From contig DASUZD010000030.1 in assembly GCA_036377055.1 (NCBI GenBank), positions 1 through 19,673 on the forward strand: a DNA stretch of 19,673 nt, written 5' to 3'. Source of the DNA: DASUZD01 sp036377055. Its GTDB lineage: Bacteria; Actinomycetota; Thermoleophilia; Gaiellales; Gaiellaceae. Below are positions 7,769 to 14,695 of this stretch, one piece after another. Both the position numbers and the translations under genes were made by a program. The notes below the pieces were generated by a model. The model made no database searches, was not told the DNA's origin, and saw only the letters and a list, made by a program, of their open reading frames with translations. The first letter of the stretch is position 1. Each line of letters starts with the position of its first letter.

Positions 7769-7939
7769 ATGACGGTGATCGGCGTCGTCGAGGTCGCCGC
7801 CTGCGCCGTGCTCGCCGGTCGTGCGCGCAGATCCGGCCGCGAAGACCGTCGCCGTCGTTATCTCCAGGGCGTGTACGCCTTCCTTGCGTGGACCGGCCTG
7901 TGCTTTGCCCGGGTGCTGTTGCTTCGAGGAGGCGGCTGA
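7769..7939 (+). CDS. Small predicted membrane protein, 56 residues, function unknown
   Basis: An ATG at 7769 opens 56 codons ending in TGA at 7937-7939. Third positions are about three-quarters G or C, as in real genes of this window. The product has a hydrophobic stretch (residues 3-16, VIGVVEVAACAVLAG), a strongly basic loop (RARRSGREDRRRRYLQG) and a second hydrophobic stretch (35-52), so a two-helix membrane protein with a cytoplasmic loop is plausible. No good Shine-Dalgarno lies directly ahead; a GGAGG-like run is about 25 bases upstream. It follows the RHS gene by 70 bp and is followed after 6 bp by the DUF3592-like gene, so the two may be co-expressed. I recognise no family. It may be a spurious ORF. 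Confidence 0.4.
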   Translation: MTVIGVVEVAACAVLAGRARRSGREDRRRRYLQGVYAFLAWTGLCFARVLLLRGGG

Positions 7940-7945
7940 AGCCGC

Positions 7946-8485
7946 GTGCGCCCGACCTCGCTCACGGATGGCGTGGAGCAAGCGCACCCGGCCGTCGGGC
8001 CGGGCGATCGTCCCGACGTGCCGTCGCGCAGCTGGAGACTCCGCACCCTTCTCGTCGTCACGTTTTGCGTCTGCGTCTTCTTCGTCGGGTTCGGTGGCGT
8101 GACGGCCTGGCAGAGCTTGGTCTCGCTGCCGCGCACCTATCACCACTTGCGCACCGCCGGACAGCCCGCCACCGCCCGGATCGTGAAGTGTGCGCATCGT
8201 GGCTGCACGCTCGAGGTCAGCTTCGGCGGCCGCACACGGGAGTGGATGTACGCCCAGGACAAGCACCAGTTCGCCGGTCTCGGGCCGGGTGCGCCGGTGA
8301 ACGTCCTCGTCGATCCTCACCATCCGTCGACCGTGTACACGACCGTCGACGTCACGAGGAACACGAATGCAGGCTGGTCGGGTTCGGCTATCTACGGTGT
8401 CGTTCTGTTCGTGGTCGGACTCCTCGGTCTGTTCGGGCTCGCCCGACTCGTCAGGTTCCTCCGGCGCCTCTACGGCACCTCCTGA
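7946..8485 (+). CDS. DUF3592-like membrane protein
   Basis: 179 residues from a GTG at 7946. A GAGGAGG run ends about 14 bases upstream, which is rather far, so a later in-frame GTG (near 7973 or 8018) is possible; the conserved part begins at SWRLRTLLVV. There are two membrane helices: one near residues 34-55 (LLVVTFCVCVFFVGFGGVTAW) and one near 148-165 (IYGVVLFVVGLLGLFGLA). Between them is an extracytoplasmic beta-rich domain of about 85 residues with TARIVKCAHRGCTLEVSFGG and GAPVNVLVDPHHPSTVY. The pattern of a helix, a small beta domain with a D-P-x-x-P-S motif, and a second helix is typical of DUF3592 proteins, whose function is not known. Its place behind the RHS gene allows, but does not show, a linked role such as protection from the RHS tip. 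Confidence 0.72.
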   Translation: MRPTSLTDGVEQAHPAVGPGDRPDVPSRSWRLRTLLVVTFCVCVFFVGFGGVTAWQSLVSLPRTYHHLRTAGQPATARIVKCAHRGCTLEVSFGGRTREWMYAQDKHQFAGLGPGAPVNVLVDPHHPSTVYTTVDVTRNTNAGWSGSAIYGVVLFVVGLLGLFGLARLVRFLRRLYGTS

Positions 8486-8530
8486 GCAGAGACGGAACGG
8501 CCTCGGGTCAAGGGCTCGGAAGACCGCCTC

Positions 8531-8536
8531 TACACT
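8531..8536 (+). promoter_or_regulatory. -10 box for leaderless transcription of the aro operon
   Basis: TACACT ends 7 bases before the ATG at 8544, matching the TANNNT box that places the transcription start on or next to the start codon. There is no Shine-Dalgarno before this ATG, which fits a leaderless mRNA as is common in Actinomycetota. No convincing -35 box was found. Confidence 0.5.
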
Positions 8537-8543
8537 GCCGTTC

Positions 8544-9584
8544 ATGGCCGTCACCGGCTCACCCGAGCTCCTGATCGTGATGAGCGCGCACGCGACGTCC
8601 GAGCAGGTCGACGACGTGGTCGCGCGTCTCGCCGAGGCGGGCGCGAATGCCCACGTGACGCCCGGGCGCGAGGCGACCGTGATCGGCGCGATCGGCGAGC
8701 GCGAGCTGCTGGCCGCGCTACCGCTCGAGGGGTTTGCGGGCGTCGACCAGGTGCTGCCGATCCTGAAGCCGTACAAGCTCGTCTCGCGCGAGCTCGTGCG
8801 CGACCCGACCGTCGTCGAGGCGCGCGGCCGCCGAATCGGCGACGGCTACTTCGGCCTGATCGCCGGTCCGTGCACGGTCGAGTACCGGGAGCAGACGCTG
8901 ACGACCGCGCGCGCGGTCGCCGCGAGCGGCGCGACGATGCTCCGCGGCGGCGCGTTCAAGCCGCGCACGTCGCCGTACGCGTTCCAGGGCCTCGGCCAGG
9001 AAGCGCTCGACATCCTCGAGGAGGCGCGTGAGGAGACCGGCCTGCCGCTCGTCACCGAGCTGATGGACCCGCGCCACGTCGAGGCGGTCGTGGCCGCGAC
9101 GGACGTGATCCAGATCGGCGCGCGCAACATGTCCAACTTCTCGCTCCTCAGCGAGGTCGGCCGCGCGGACAAGCCTGTCCTTTTGAAGCGTGGCCTCTCC
9201 TCGACGATCGAAGAGCTGCTGATGGCGGCCGAGTACATCGTCAAGGAGGGGAACTCGCGCGTGATCCTCTGCGAGCGCGGGATCAAGACCTTCGAGACGG
9301 CGATGCGGTTCACGCTCGACATCGGCGCCGTGCCGGTGCTGAAGCAGGAGACGCACCTGCCGGTGATCGTCGACCCGTCGCACGCGGCCGGCAGGCGCGA
9401 CCTCGTGCTGCCGCTCGCGCGCGCCGCGGTCGCCGCGGGAGCCGACGGCGTCATCGTCGAGGTGCACCCGGCGCCGGAAGAGGCGCTCTGCGACGGGCCG
9501 CAACAGATTCCGGCCGCCGAGTTCGAAGACTTCGCGGCCGAGCTCCGCGCGCTCTGCTCGCTGATGGGCCGCGTCATCGGGTGA
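8544..9584 (+). CDS. aroF: 3-deoxy-7-phosphoheptulonate synthase (DAHP synthase, type I-beta)
   Basis: 346 residues. It condenses phosphoenolpyruvate with erythrose 4-phosphate, the first step of the shikimate pathway. Residues about 8-70 form the ferredoxin-like N-terminal domain (LLIVMSAHATSEQVDDVV), which in the Thermotoga-type enzyme carries feedback control by Tyr or Phe. The TIM barrel follows: AGPCTVE supplies the metal-ligand Cys, RGGAFKPRTSPYAFQG and KRGLSSTIEE the substrate loops, and DPSHAAGRR, EVHP and CDGPQQ the metal-ligand His, Glu and Asp. All expected metal ligands are present. The ATG at 8544 is chosen because the N-terminal domain starts there and a -10 box sits just upstream. 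The open frame extends further upstream but would overlap the DUF3592-like gene without homology. First gene of a six-gene operon; its TGA overlaps the next GTG. Confidence 0.93.
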   Translation: MAVTGSPELLIVMSAHATSEQVDDVVARLAEAGANAHVTPGREATVIGAIGERELLAALPLEGFAGVDQVLPILKPYKLVSRELVRDPTVVEARGRRIGDGYFGLIAGPCTVEYREQTLTTARAVAASGATMLRGGAFKPRTSPYAFQGLGQEALDILEEAREETGLPLVTELMDPRHVEAVVAATDVIQIGARNMSNFSLLSEVGRADKPVLLKRGLSSTIEELLMAAEYIVKEGNSRVILCERGIKTFETAMRFTLDIGAVPVLKQETHLPVIVDPSHAAGRRDLVLPLARAAVAAGADGVIVEVHPAPEEALCDGPQQIPAAEFEDFAAELRALCSLMGRVIG

Positions 9585-10681
9585 TCGTCGCGCGCCTCGC
9601 CCTCATCGGCACCGGGTTGATCGGCGCCTCGGTCGGCCTTGCCGCCAAGCGCGCGGGCGTCGAGCGGGTGATCGGCTTCGATCCGGATCCGGACGCCCTC
9701 GCGCTCGCGGTCGAGCGGGGCGCCGTCGACGACGCACTGGAGCGCCTCGACGCAGCGGTCGCGGAGGCGGAGCTCGCCGTCGTCGCGTCCCCCGTCGCGA
9801 CGCTCCCTGCACAGGTCGCGGCGGTCGTCGGCGCGAGCGGAGACGCCTGCACGGTGACCGACGTCGGCTCGACGAAGGGGCCCGTCTGCGCCGCCGTCAC
9901 GCACCCGCGGTTCATCGGCGGCCACCCGGTCGCGGGCTCGGAGGCGCACGGGCCGGCGCACGCGCGGGCCGAGCTCTTCGACGGCGCGACGTGGTTCCTG
10001 ACGCCGGCCGCGGCGACCGATCCCCACCGCTACCGGACGCTGCACGGGTTCGTGGCGTCGCTGGGCGCCGTGCCCGTCGCGGTCGACCCCGGCGCGCACG
10101 ACCGGCTGCTCGCGCTCACGAGCCACCTCCCGCACGCGCTCGCGAACCTGCTCCTGAACCAGGCCGGCGGGACGCGGGTCGAGGGCCACGAGCCGCTCGC
10201 CGCCGCCGGCGGGTCGCTCCGCGAGATGACGCGCGTGGCCGGCGCGAACCCGCGGATCTGGGTCGACATCTTCCTCGACAACGCGCAGGCTCTCGGCGCG
10301 GCGCTCGCGGAGCACCGGCGACTGGTCGAGAAGCTCGAGGCCGCGCTCGAGGCCGGGGACGCGGGCTTCCTCGCGCGCTGGATCGGCGAGGCCGCCGGAA
10401 ACCGCCGGAGCCTGCTGGCCGACGCATACCCAGATCCCGGGCACCTCCAGCGGCTGCTCGTCCGCGTTCCCGACCGGCCGGGCGTGCTCGCGGGCATCAC
10501 GCAGGCGCTCGGCGCGGAGCGGATCAACATCGAGGACTTCGAGCTCCAGCACCACTCGCCGGAGCGGGGCGGCTTGCTCACGCTGCTCGTCGCCGGCGAG
10601 GACGAAGCGGCGCGCGCGGCGGCGCTCCTCGAGCGGCAGGGCTACGGCGTGGACGTGTCGCCCGAGCTCGGCGGAGAATGA
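9581..10681 (+). CDS. tyrA: Prephenate dehydrogenase with C-terminal ACT domain
   Basis: 366 residues from a GTG that overlaps the aroF stop (GTGA). It oxidatively decarboxylates prephenate to 4-hydroxyphenylpyruvate with NAD(P)+, leading to tyrosine. The Rossmann loop is GTGLIGASVG near residue 10. Conserved blocks are TDVGSTKG, GGHPVAGSEAHGP and TSHLPHALA, which carries the catalytic His region. The helical dimerisation domain follows, with REMTRVAGANPRIWVDIF. Residues about 285-360 form an ACT domain (LLVRVPDRPGVLAGITQALGAERINIEDF), usually the site of feedback inhibition by tyrosine. The ATG of aroA overlaps its stop codon. An arogenate-specific enzyme of the same family cannot be excluded from sequence alone. 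Confidence 0.92.
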   Translation: MIVARLALIGTGLIGASVGLAAKRAGVERVIGFDPDPDALALAVERGAVDDALERLDAAVAEAELAVVASPVATLPAQVAAVVGASGDACTVTDVGSTKGPVCAAVTHPRFIGGHPVAGSEAHGPAHARAELFDGATWFLTPAAATDPHRYRTLHGFVASLGAVPVAVDPGAHDRLLALTSHLPHALANLLLNQAGGTRVEGHEPLAAAGGSLREMTRVAGANPRIWVDIFLDNAQALGAALAEHRRLVEKLEAALEAGDAGFLARWIGEAAGNRRSLLADAYPDPGHLQRLLVRVPDRPGVLAGITQALGAERINIEDFELQHHSPERGGLLTLLVAGEDEAARAAALLERQGYGVDVSPELGGE

Positions 10682-11961
10682 AGGTCGAACCGGGCGCCGC
10701 GCTCGTCGGCGACGTCGCCGTCCCGGGGGTGAAGGGCATCTGCCAGCGGGGCGTGCTGCTCGGCGCGGTCGCGGAGGGCGAGAGCGAGCTGCGTGGGTTC
10801 GGGCACGCGGCGGACACGGACTCGGCGATTCACGTCGCGCGTGCGTTGGGCGCCGAGGTGTCCGAGCTCGGGGACGACGTCGTGCGTGTCCGCGGCGTCG
10901 GCCTGCGCGGGCTCCGCGAGGCGAACGGTCCGCTCGACTGCGGCAACGCCGGGACGGTGATGAGGCTCGTCTCGGGGCTGCTCGCGGGGCAGGAGGGGCG
11001 GAGGTTCGAGCTGGTCGGAGACGAGTCGCTCTCGGCTCGGCCCGTGCGGATCGCCGCACCGCTGCGGGAGATGGGCGCGCGCGTGGAGACGACGGACGGG
11101 CACGCACCTGTCGTCGTGGAGGGCGCCGAGCTGCGCCCGCTCCGGTACGAGCTCCCGGTCGCGAGCGCGCAGGTGAAGTCGTGCGTGCTGCTCGCCGGCC
11201 TGTACGCGCGCGGTGGGTCGACGAAGGTCGTCGAGCCGGTGCCGACGCGCGACCACACGGAGCGGGTGCTCACGTCGCTCGGCGTGCGTGTGCGGCGCCG
11301 CGGCCACGAGATCGCCGTCGAGCCGGTCGACGCGCTCCCGCCACTGTCGCTCGACATTCCGGGCGACTTCTCCTCGGCCGCGCCGTTCGTCGTCGCGGCG
11401 ACGCTGCTCTCGGGCTCGGACCTCCGGATCCACGGCGTCAACCTGAACCCGACCCGGACGGGCTTCCTCGACGTGCTGGAGCGGATGGGCGCGCGGATCG
11501 CCGTCTTCAACCGCCGCAGCGCGGGCGGCGAGCCGGTCGGCGACCTCGAGGTGCGCTCGGCCGAGCTGGTCGCGACGGAGATCGGCCCGGAGGAGGTGCC
11601 GCGCCTCGTCGACGAGCTGCCGCTGTTCGCGCTCGTCGCGGCCATGGCCCGTGGAGACAGCGTCGTTCGAGGCGCGGCCGAGCTGCGCGTGAAGGAGTCG
11701 GATCGAATCGAAACTGTGACGATGTCGCTCCGCGCCCTTGGCGTGCGCATCTCGGAGAGCGATGATGGCTTCAGGGTGAGGGGGGTCCCATCCCGACCCA
11801 GGGGTGGGGGCATGGACTCGCACGGCGACCATCGGATCGCGATGCTCGGGGCGGTCGCGGGGCTCCTCTCGCGGGACGGCGTCGAGGTCGGGGGCGCCGA
11901 GGCGGTCGCTATAAGCTTCCCCGGCTTCTTCGAGCTCCTGAGCTCCGTGACCAGACGATGA
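10678..11961 (+). CDS. aroA: 3-phosphoshikimate 1-carboxyvinyltransferase (EPSP synthase)
   Basis: 427 residues from an ATG overlapping the tyrA stop (ATGA). It transfers enolpyruvate from PEP to shikimate 3-phosphate. Conserved blocks: LDCGNAGTVMRL (near residue 83), SLSARPVR, PVASAQVKSCVLLAGL, EPVPTRDHTERVL, DIPGDFSSAA, GVNLNPTRTG, the catalytic Asp312 in VDELP, LRVKESDRI, DSHGDHRIAM and SFPGFFELL. The N-terminal substrate motif is unusual: PGVKGICQR replaces the common PGDKSISHR. The PEP-contacting Lys (19) and Arg (24) are kept, but the Ser that usually contacts shikimate 3-phosphate is Gly20. The NAGT motif is of the ordinary type, not the NAAT of CP4-like glyphosate-tolerant forms. The open frame extends upstream inside tyrA, but homology begins at this ATG. 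Fully embedded in the operon. Confidence 0.95.
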   Translation: MKVEPGAALVGDVAVPGVKGICQRGVLLGAVAEGESELRGFGHAADTDSAIHVARALGAEVSELGDDVVRVRGVGLRGLREANGPLDCGNAGTVMRLVSGLLAGQEGRRFELVGDESLSARPVRIAAPLREMGARVETTDGHAPVVVEGAELRPLRYELPVASAQVKSCVLLAGLYARGGSTKVVEPVPTRDHTERVLTSLGVRVRRRGHEIAVEPVDALPPLSLDIPGDFSSAAPFVVAATLLSGSDLRIHGVNLNPTRTGFLDVLERMGARIAVFNRRSAGGEPVGDLEVRSAELVATEIGPEEVPRLVDELPLFALVAAMARGDSVVRGAAELRVKESDRIETVTMSLRALGVRISESDDGFRVRGVPSRPRGGGMDSHGDHRIAMLGAVAGLLSRDGVEVGGAEAVAISFPGFFELLSSVTRR

Positions 11962-12590
11962 TCATCGCCATCGACGGCCCGGCGGGAGCCGGCAAGAGCA
12001 CCGTCGCGCGCCGGCTCGCCGAGCGCCTCCGCTTCCGCTACCTCGACACGGGCGCGATGTACCGCGCCGTGACGTGGCTCGCGATGCAGCGCGGGGTCGA
12101 CCTGGGCGACGCCGGCAAGCTGGCGGACCTCGCGCGCGAGAACCCGGTCTCGTTCGACGAGCGCGGCCGCGTCTTCATCGCGGGCACCGACGTGACGGCG
12201 TCGATCAGGGAGTCGCGCATCGACCGGCTCGTGCCCGTCGTGGCGCGCCACCAGCCGGTGCGCGCGGTGATGCGCGTCCGCCAGCGCGAGCTCGCCGACG
12301 CCGGCGACGTCGTCATCGAGGGCCGCGACATCGGGACGGTCGTCGCGCCAGCGGCGACGGTCAAGATCTACCTCGAGGCCGAGCGCGACGTCCGTGCGCG
12401 GAGGCGGATGGCCGAGCGGCCGGGCATCGGCGCCGACGCGCTCGCGACCGACCTCCGGCTCCGCGACGAGAGCGACGCCGCGCAGATGCGCGCGGCACCG
12501 GACGCCGAACGGATCGACACGAGCACCCTGACGGTCGAGGACGTCGTCGAGCGGATCGAGGAGCTCGTCCGGGCCCGACAGCCGGCGTGA
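11958..12590 (+). CDS. cmk: Cytidylate kinase (CMP kinase)
   Basis: 210 residues from an ATG overlapping the aroA stop (ATGA). It phosphorylates CMP and dCMP using ATP in the cytoplasm. The P-loop is IAIDGPAGAGKST at residues 3-15, followed by YLDTGAMYRAVTW, the substrate-binding block, and VVIEGRDIGTVVAP. The lid region contains ARRRMAER, and LRLRDESDAAQMRAAPDAERIDTS closes the core with the usual D-S/D-T ending. Length is close to the 215-230 of the family. The aroA-cmk adjacency is widespread in bacteria. Its stop codon overlaps the GTG of the acyltransferase gene. Confidence 0.95.
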   Translation: MIIAIDGPAGAGKSTVARRLAERLRFRYLDTGAMYRAVTWLAMQRGVDLGDAGKLADLARENPVSFDERGRVFIAGTDVTASIRESRIDRLVPVVARHQPVRAVMRVRQRELADAGDVVIEGRDIGTVVAPAATVKIYLEAERDVRARRRMAERPGIGADALATDLRLRDESDAAQMRAAPDAERIDTSTLTVEDVVERIEELVRARQPA

Positions 12591-13240
12591 ACGTCACCGA
12601 CGCGGTCTGGGCGGTCGGGCGTCCGACGATCGGGGGCCTGACGCGCGCCGTCGCGCCGCTCCGCCGCAACTACGGCGTCGACCGCGTCCCCCGCCAGGGA
12701 GGAGTGGTCTTCGCGCTGAACCACTTCCACTGGCTCGACCCGCCGGTCTTCGGCTCCGCGTCGCCGCGCACGATCTACTACATGGCGAAGATCGAGGCGC
12801 ACCGCGTCCCCGGGCTCGGGCAGCTGATTCGCGCGTTCGGCACGTTCTCGGTGCGGCGGGGGGAATCGGATCGCGAGGCCGTCCGGATGATGCGCCAGAT
12901 CGTCGTCGACGGGCACGCGCTCGGCCTCTTCGTCGAGGGGACGCGACAGCGTTCCGGCGTGCCGGGCGAGGTGAGGCCGGGCGCGTCGATGGTCGCGCTC
13001 CAGGAGGACGTGCCGGTCGTCGCCGCCTGCGTGTACGGCACGCAGACGTGGCGGGTCGGGAGCTTCGCGCCGGTCTCGGTCGCGTGGAGCGAGCCGATGC
13101 GCTTCGACGGGCTGCCGCGGAACGCGAAGGGCTATCGCGAGGCGTCGGCCGAGATCCAGCGCGAGATCCGGCGGCTGTTCGACTTCCTCGCGGACGTGCA
13201 CGCGCTCGGACGGCCGGCGGTGGCCGTTCCGCCCCGGTGA
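12587..13240 (+). CDS. plsC: PlsC-like 1-acyl-glycerol-3-phosphate acyltransferase
   Basis: 217 residues from a GTG overlapping the cmk stop (GTGA). It probably acylates lysophosphatidic acid at the membrane surface to make phosphatidic acid. The catalytic block I is NHFHWLD (a perfect N-H-x4-D, near residue 45) and block III is FVEGTRQRSG (near 111). The basic segment between residues 80 and 100 (FGTFSVRRGESDREAV) matches the glycerophosphate-binding block II. Block IV corresponds to VPVVAACVYGT. No clear membrane helix is visible, as in several small PlsC-type proteins. The open frame extends upstream within cmk without homology. In many Gram-positive genomes a PlsC-like gene sits between cmk and der, as here. 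The acceptor could be another lysolipid. Confidence 0.88.
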   Translation: MNVTDAVWAVGRPTIGGLTRAVAPLRRNYGVDRVPRQGGVVFALNHFHWLDPPVFGSASPRTIYYMAKIEAHRVPGLGQLIRAFGTFSVRRGESDREAVRMMRQIVVDGHALGLFVEGTRQRSGVPGEVRPGASMVALQEDVPVVAACVYGTQTWRVGSFAPVSVAWSEPMRFDGLPRNAKGYREASAEIQREIRRLFDFLADVHALGRPAVAVPPR

Positions 13241-14544
13241 GCGAGCCGCCGCTCGCGGGCGCCGTCGCGATCGTCGGCTTCCCGAACGTCGGCAAGTCGA
13301 CGCTCGTGAACCGGCTGACGCAGACGCGCGCCGCGGTCGTGCACGAGACCCCGGGCGTCACTCGCGACCGCAAGGAGCTCGTCTGCGAGTGGGCGGGCAA
13401 GCGCTTCCTGCTCGTGGACACCGGCGGCGTCGACGTCGCAGACGCGTCGCCGCTCACGCGCTCGATCGCCGACCAGGCGCGCGAGGCCGTGGCCGAGGCG
13501 GACGTGGTCGTCTTCGTCACCGACACGCGGGCGGGCGTGACGCCGGGGGACGAGGAGATCGCGGCCATCCTGCGCGCGTCGCGGAAGCCGGTTCTCCTCG
13601 TCGCCAACAAGATCGACGACCCTCGGCGCGACGCCGAGGCGCTGGAGTTCCACCGGCTCGGGCTCGGCGATCCGCTCCCGCTCTCCGCCCTGCACGGGCA
13701 CGGCACGGGCGAGCTGCTCGACGCGATCGTCGCGATGCTCCCGGGCGAGGGCGTCGAGGCGCCGGGCGAGGACGCGATTCGCGTCGCGATCCTGGGGCGG
13801 CCGAACGTCGGCAAGTCGTCGCTCCTGAACGCCCTGCTCGGCCGCGAGCGCGTGATCGTCTCCGAGGTTCCGGGCACGACGCGCGACGCGATCGACACCG
13901 TGCTGAAGCGCGACGACGACACCTTCGTGCTCGTCGACACCGCGGGCATCCGCCGGAAGCGCAAGCACCGGCAGGGGATCGCGTACTACTCGGAGCTGCG
14001 CGCGCTCGAGGCGGCCGAGCGGGCGGACGTGGCGCTCGTGCTCGTCGACTCGAGCGAGGGCGTGGTCGAGGGCGACCTCTCGGTCGCGGACATCGCGCGC
14101 AAGGCCGACTGCGCCACGCTCGTCGTCCTCTCGAAGTGGGACGCGAAGCAGGTGACGATCGAGGAGGTCCGGCCGCAGCTCGCGCGCCGCCTGCGACAGC
14201 GCCCGCCGATGATCGCGGTCTCGGCGCACACCGGCCGCGGGGTCGGGCGGATCCTCGACGAGGTCGAGAAGCTCTACGACAAGTACGCGGGGCGCGTGCC
14301 GACGCCGGAGCTGAACCGCGCGCTACGGGAGCTCCGCGAGGCACGCCAGCCGCCCTCGCGGAACGGCAGACGGCTGAACCTGCTCTACGGCTCGCAGGTG
14401 CGAACGCGCCCGCCGCGCTTCCGGGTGCACGTGAACGACCCGAGCCTGGTCACGCGCGACTACGGCTACTGGATCGAAAACGAGCTGCGTCGCCGCTTCG
14501 AGCTCGAGGGCGTTCCGGTCTCGATCGACTTTGTCCGCCGCTGA
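13237..14544 (+). CDS. der: Ribosome-assembly GTPase Der (EngA)
   Basis: 435 residues from a GTG overlapping the acyltransferase stop (GTGA). Der is a double GTPase needed for maturation of the 50S ribosomal subunit. GTPase domain 1 has G1 GFPNVGKS (14-21), G3 DTGG and G4 NKID. Domain 2 has G1 GRPNVGKS (near 188), PGTTRDAID, G3 DTAGI with the following RRKRKHRQG, and G4 SKWD at 299-302. The C-terminal KH-like domain (from about 355) includes LNLLYGSQVRTRPPRFRVHVNDP. The Asn usual in the second G4 motif (NKWD) is Ser here. Length is typical of the family (430-490). Last gene of the operon; plsY, which often follows der before gpsA, is absent. Confidence 0.95.
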   Translation: MSEPPLAGAVAIVGFPNVGKSTLVNRLTQTRAAVVHETPGVTRDRKELVCEWAGKRFLLVDTGGVDVADASPLTRSIADQAREAVAEADVVVFVTDTRAGVTPGDEEIAAILRASRKPVLLVANKIDDPRRDAEALEFHRLGLGDPLPLSALHGHGTGELLDAIVAMLPGEGVEAPGEDAIRVAILGRPNVGKSSLLNALLGRERVIVSEVPGTTRDAIDTVLKRDDDTFVLVDTAGIRRKRKHRQGIAYYSELRALEAAERADVALVLVDSSEGVVEGDLSVADIARKADCATLVVLSKWDAKQVTIEEVRPQLARRLRQRPPMIAVSAHTGRGVGRILDEVEKLYDKYAGRVPTPELNRALRELREARQPPSRNGRRLNLLYGSQVRTRPPRFRVHVNDPSLVTRDYGYWIENELRRRFELEGVPVSIDFVRR

Positions 14545-14565
14545 GGTCTCCGAGAGCGAACAGCC

Positions 14566-14688
14566 TTTGTGGCTCTGAGCCACTAACTCGGCGACCGGGC
14601 GGTCACGCCCCTGGGTTTTGGCTCTACCTCGCGGCTCTCGGCGTTCGCCGGGTCGACGCGCACTGCGCTAGTGGCTCAGAGCCACAAA
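14566..14688. repeat. MITE-like 123-bp element bounded by perfect 20-bp inverted, self-palindromic repeats
   Basis: Bases 14566-14585 and 14669-14688 are exact reverse complements over 20 bp. Each end is itself a palindrome: GTGGCTCTGAGCCAC (14569-14583) and GTGGCTCAGAGCCAC (14671-14685), seven base pairs around one central base. The 83-bp interior is non-coding and contains a GGGCG/CGCCC hairpin near 14598-14611. The ends stop matching exactly at 20 bp. It resembles a REP/BIME-type palindrome pair or a miniature transposable element. It might also serve as a two-way terminator between der and the YjbR gene, although no T-run follows. Confidence 0.6.
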
Positions 14689-14695
14689 CTCAGGT

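Noticed and set aside
8367..8543. Upstream extension of the aroF frame
   Set aside because: It overlaps the end of the DUF3592-like gene, is Ser-rich without homology, and the DAHP synthase N-terminal domain begins only after the ATG at 8544.
7744..8574. Plus-strand ORF of 276 codons overlapping the DUF3592-like gene
   Set aside because: The product is Arg-rich and lacks helices or domains; the alternative frame has two membrane helices and a DUF3592-like domain.
8846..11107. Minus-strand ORF of 753 codons opposite aroF and tyrA
   Set aside because: Arg/Ala/Ser-rich shadow of two well-supported enzymes; no domain.
11785..11818. Imperfect GC palindrome within aroA resembling the palindrome at 19036
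   Set aside because: The shared ACCCAGGG(G)TGGGGG run encodes RPRGGGM at a place where related AroA proteins also have Gly/Arg-rich residues before DSHGDHRIAM, so a mobile repeat insertion is not needed to explain it.
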